From Stramonita haemastoma (lineage: Eukaryota; Mollusca; Gastropoda; Neogastropoda; Muricidae): a stretch of DNA of 10,000 bases. Positions 1 to 10,000 of the stretch are shown here, piece by piece. Numbering within the stretch: the stretch's first letter is position 1; each line of letters starts with the position of its first letter. The DNA lies in assembly GCA_030674155.1 (NCBI GenBank), contig CM060337.1, positions 38,139,952 through 38,149,951 of the forward strand, given 5' to 3'. The notes beneath the pieces were generated by a model. The model was not told the origin of the DNA. It saw nothing but the letters and a program-made list of their open reading frames with translations, and did no database searches. The position numbers were made by a program, and so were the translations under genes.

Positions 1-10
1 ATGAATATAA

Positions 11-209
11 TGATGATGATGAAGATAAGGATAAAGGTAAAAGATGAAGGTGTCGTGCAGCAGCTGGGGACACAACCACACCCTTCCTGGGTCAGTGTCT
101 GGGTGAAATGATGATGATGAATCTAAGGATGATGGTAAAAGGTAAAGGTGTCACAGAGCAGCTGTCGACACAACCGCACCCCCTTCCTGGGTCAGTGTCT
201 AGGTGAAAT
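11..209. repeat. Two-copy tandem repeat, 98-100 bp period
   Basis: The block that starts tgatgatgatgaa at 11 recurs at 109. The block cttcctgggtcagtgtct at 83 recurs at 183. The two copies differ at scattered positions. Both end in gtgaaatg and are intronic to the CCP-like gene, downstream of exon g. From 210 to 361 only AT-rich intron is seen. Confidence 0.85.
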
Positions 210-361
210 GAATTTTTTTTTCTGAAAAGAAAAAAGAACTTCATGTAAAGTTGATTTTTGTTCCTCCTTAACAAGACCACCACTGACTATAACACAAAAC
301 ACATCTGATATCTATCACTATATAATGCAGGTAAAAATAATTGTGAAGATCTTTAGGTCAC

Positions 362-8901
<8,540 letters not shown>

Positions 8902-8954
8902 CTGTAACATATAGGTCATGGGTGAAGTGTAGCGGAGTGAACTGAATGATTGTT

Positions 8955-9030
8955 ATTGTGTTGTATGTGCTGTGTTATGTTGTGCTGTGCTGTGCTGTGT
9001 TGTGTGTTTTTGTGCTGTATGCATGGTAAG
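8955..9030. repeat. Imperfect (TGTGC)n tract
   Basis: Units ttgtg and ctgtg, such as ttgtgctgtgctgtgctgtg, form a degenerate pentamer repeat in the intron upstream of exon a. From 8902 to 8954 and 9031 to 9069 nothing is recognised. Confidence 0.75.
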
Positions 9031-9069
9031 GTATGGCTACCGGTTGAAATTGTCCACTTATGGAGTTTG

Positions 9070-9630
9070 TTCCAAAACATCCCAAACAATCAATGAATAA
9101 TCTGAAAATACAAGTTCATATATTACTTTGGGTTTCTTTGTTCCAAAACACTCAAAACAATCAATGAATAAGCTGAAATACAAGTTGATAAATCACTTTG
9201 GGTTTCTTTGTTCCAAAACATCCTACACAGTCAATGAATAAGCTGAAATACAAGTTGATAAATCACTTTGGGTTTCTTTGTTCCAAAACATCCTACACAG
9301 TCAATGAATAAGCTGAAATACAAGTTGATAAATCACTTTGGGTTTCTTTGTTCCAAAACATCCTACACAGTCAATGAATAAGCTGAAATACAAGTTGATA
9401 AATCACTTTGGGTTTCTTTGTTCCAAAACATCCTACACAGTCAATGAATAAGCTGAAATACAAGTTGATAAATCACTTTGGGTTTCTTTGTTCCAAAACA
9501 TCCTACACAGTCAATGAATAAGCTGAAATACAAGTTGATAAATCACTTTGGGTTTCTTTGTTCCAAAACATCCTACACAGTCAATGAATAAGCTGAAATA
9601 CAAGTTGATAAATTACTTTGGGTTTCATTT
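9070..9630. repeat. 70 bp satellite array, eight units
   Basis: Units start with ttccaaaaca at 9070, 9141, 9211, 9281, 9351, 9421, 9491 and 9561. Units three to eight appear identical except at the array end. The first two differ at several positions (catcccaaacaatc and cactcaaaacaatc in place of catcctacacagtc). It lies in the intron 5' of exon a. Confidence 0.97.
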
Positions 9631-9640
9631 ATTGATTCTA

Positions 9641-9752
9641 TCCCCAAAGTTGGAATGCTGCTACCTTAATGATGGACAAAATCCAGTCACACATGCAAAA
9701 CTCTCACCATTGGTGAACCTCCGAGTTGTAGCTGAGGACAGGGAAAAAACTG
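9641..9752. repeat. Dispersed repeat, copy 2
   Basis: Second copy of the family seen at 6086-6200, in the same orientation, starting directly after the 70 bp satellite. After it, 9753-10000 holds no feature that I can support. Confidence 0.75.
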
Positions 9753-10000
9753 TTTCTGATTCTAGCTGACAGAACAGGTACTGTGGCTGAGGTGAAACTA
9801 ATGAGAATTCTAACTAAAAAAGAAAGTGTGCAGGAGAGTACTTTTCATATGATTTCAGGCACCGAAGTTGGATGTGCTGGGCCTTACTTGTCAGGTGCTT
9901 AATGGCAGTGCAACACATTTTTGCTCATATGACAGACAATGATGGTTGCTGTTCAAGCATTTAATGAAGAAAAAGATTTGGTTTCAAGATGGCAAGGTAG

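Noticed and set aside
9858..9892. Plus-strand mini-exon bounded by tttcag and gtgctt
   Set aside because: Only chance splice-like signals. The donor is poor, no conserved protein is encoded, and the gene here runs on the other strand.

Overview
This is a window of animal genomic DNA. It is intron-rich and dense in repeats, with no prokaryotic gene organisation. The only gene I can support is a fragment of a minus-strand gene for a cytosolic carboxypeptidase of the CCP2/CCP3 type (AGBL2/AGBL3 family, M14 metallocarboxypeptidases that remove glutamates from tubulin). Seven exons at 8819-8901, 7377-7510, 5194-5326, 4071-4192, 3039-3159, 2353-2490 and 362-472 were found by splicing by eye. All have AG/GT borders and compatible phases, and together they give a continuous 280-residue reading frame. 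The fragment covers the end of the variable N-terminal part, the conserved beta-sandwich N-domain and the start of the catalytic domain, including the first zinc-binding motif HPGES. The protein N-terminus lies beyond the right edge. The rest of the catalytic domain lies beyond the left edge.

The remaining roughly 90% is intron. From left to right: a 98-100 bp tandem duplication (11-209); a ~30 bp minisatellite of about 28 units with a long (AT)n (529-1425); a 68 bp duplicated repeat tail (1944-2085); CA, GA and GACA microsatellites around exons 5 and 6 (2493-3402); a SINE-like element and an opposing repeat end joined by a compound trinucleotide tract (3455-3790); a foldback element (4389-4503); a 72 bp alternating purine-pyrimidine tract (4712-4783); a dispersed repeat with two copies (6086-6200 and 9641-9752); a 93 bp duplication (6475-6660); an ~80 bp array that contains copies of a 5' splice site (6991-7394); an (AAT)n-linked repeat (8112-8270); a TTAA-flanked MITE-like element (8324-8641); and an eight-copy 70 bp satellite (9070-9630).

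The host is probably an invertebrate. A mollusc, perhaps a gastropod, is my best guess from the style of the protein and of the dispersed repeats, but that rests on memory of similar sequences and is not proven here. The most interesting structure is the array downstream of exon 2. Its units carry exact copies of the exon 2 end plus donor, so the intron offers a ladder of decoy 5' splice sites. A second notable pattern is that the 3' splice sites of exons 5 and 6 lie directly in UG repeats, while the donor of exon 5 runs into long UCUG/UC repeats.
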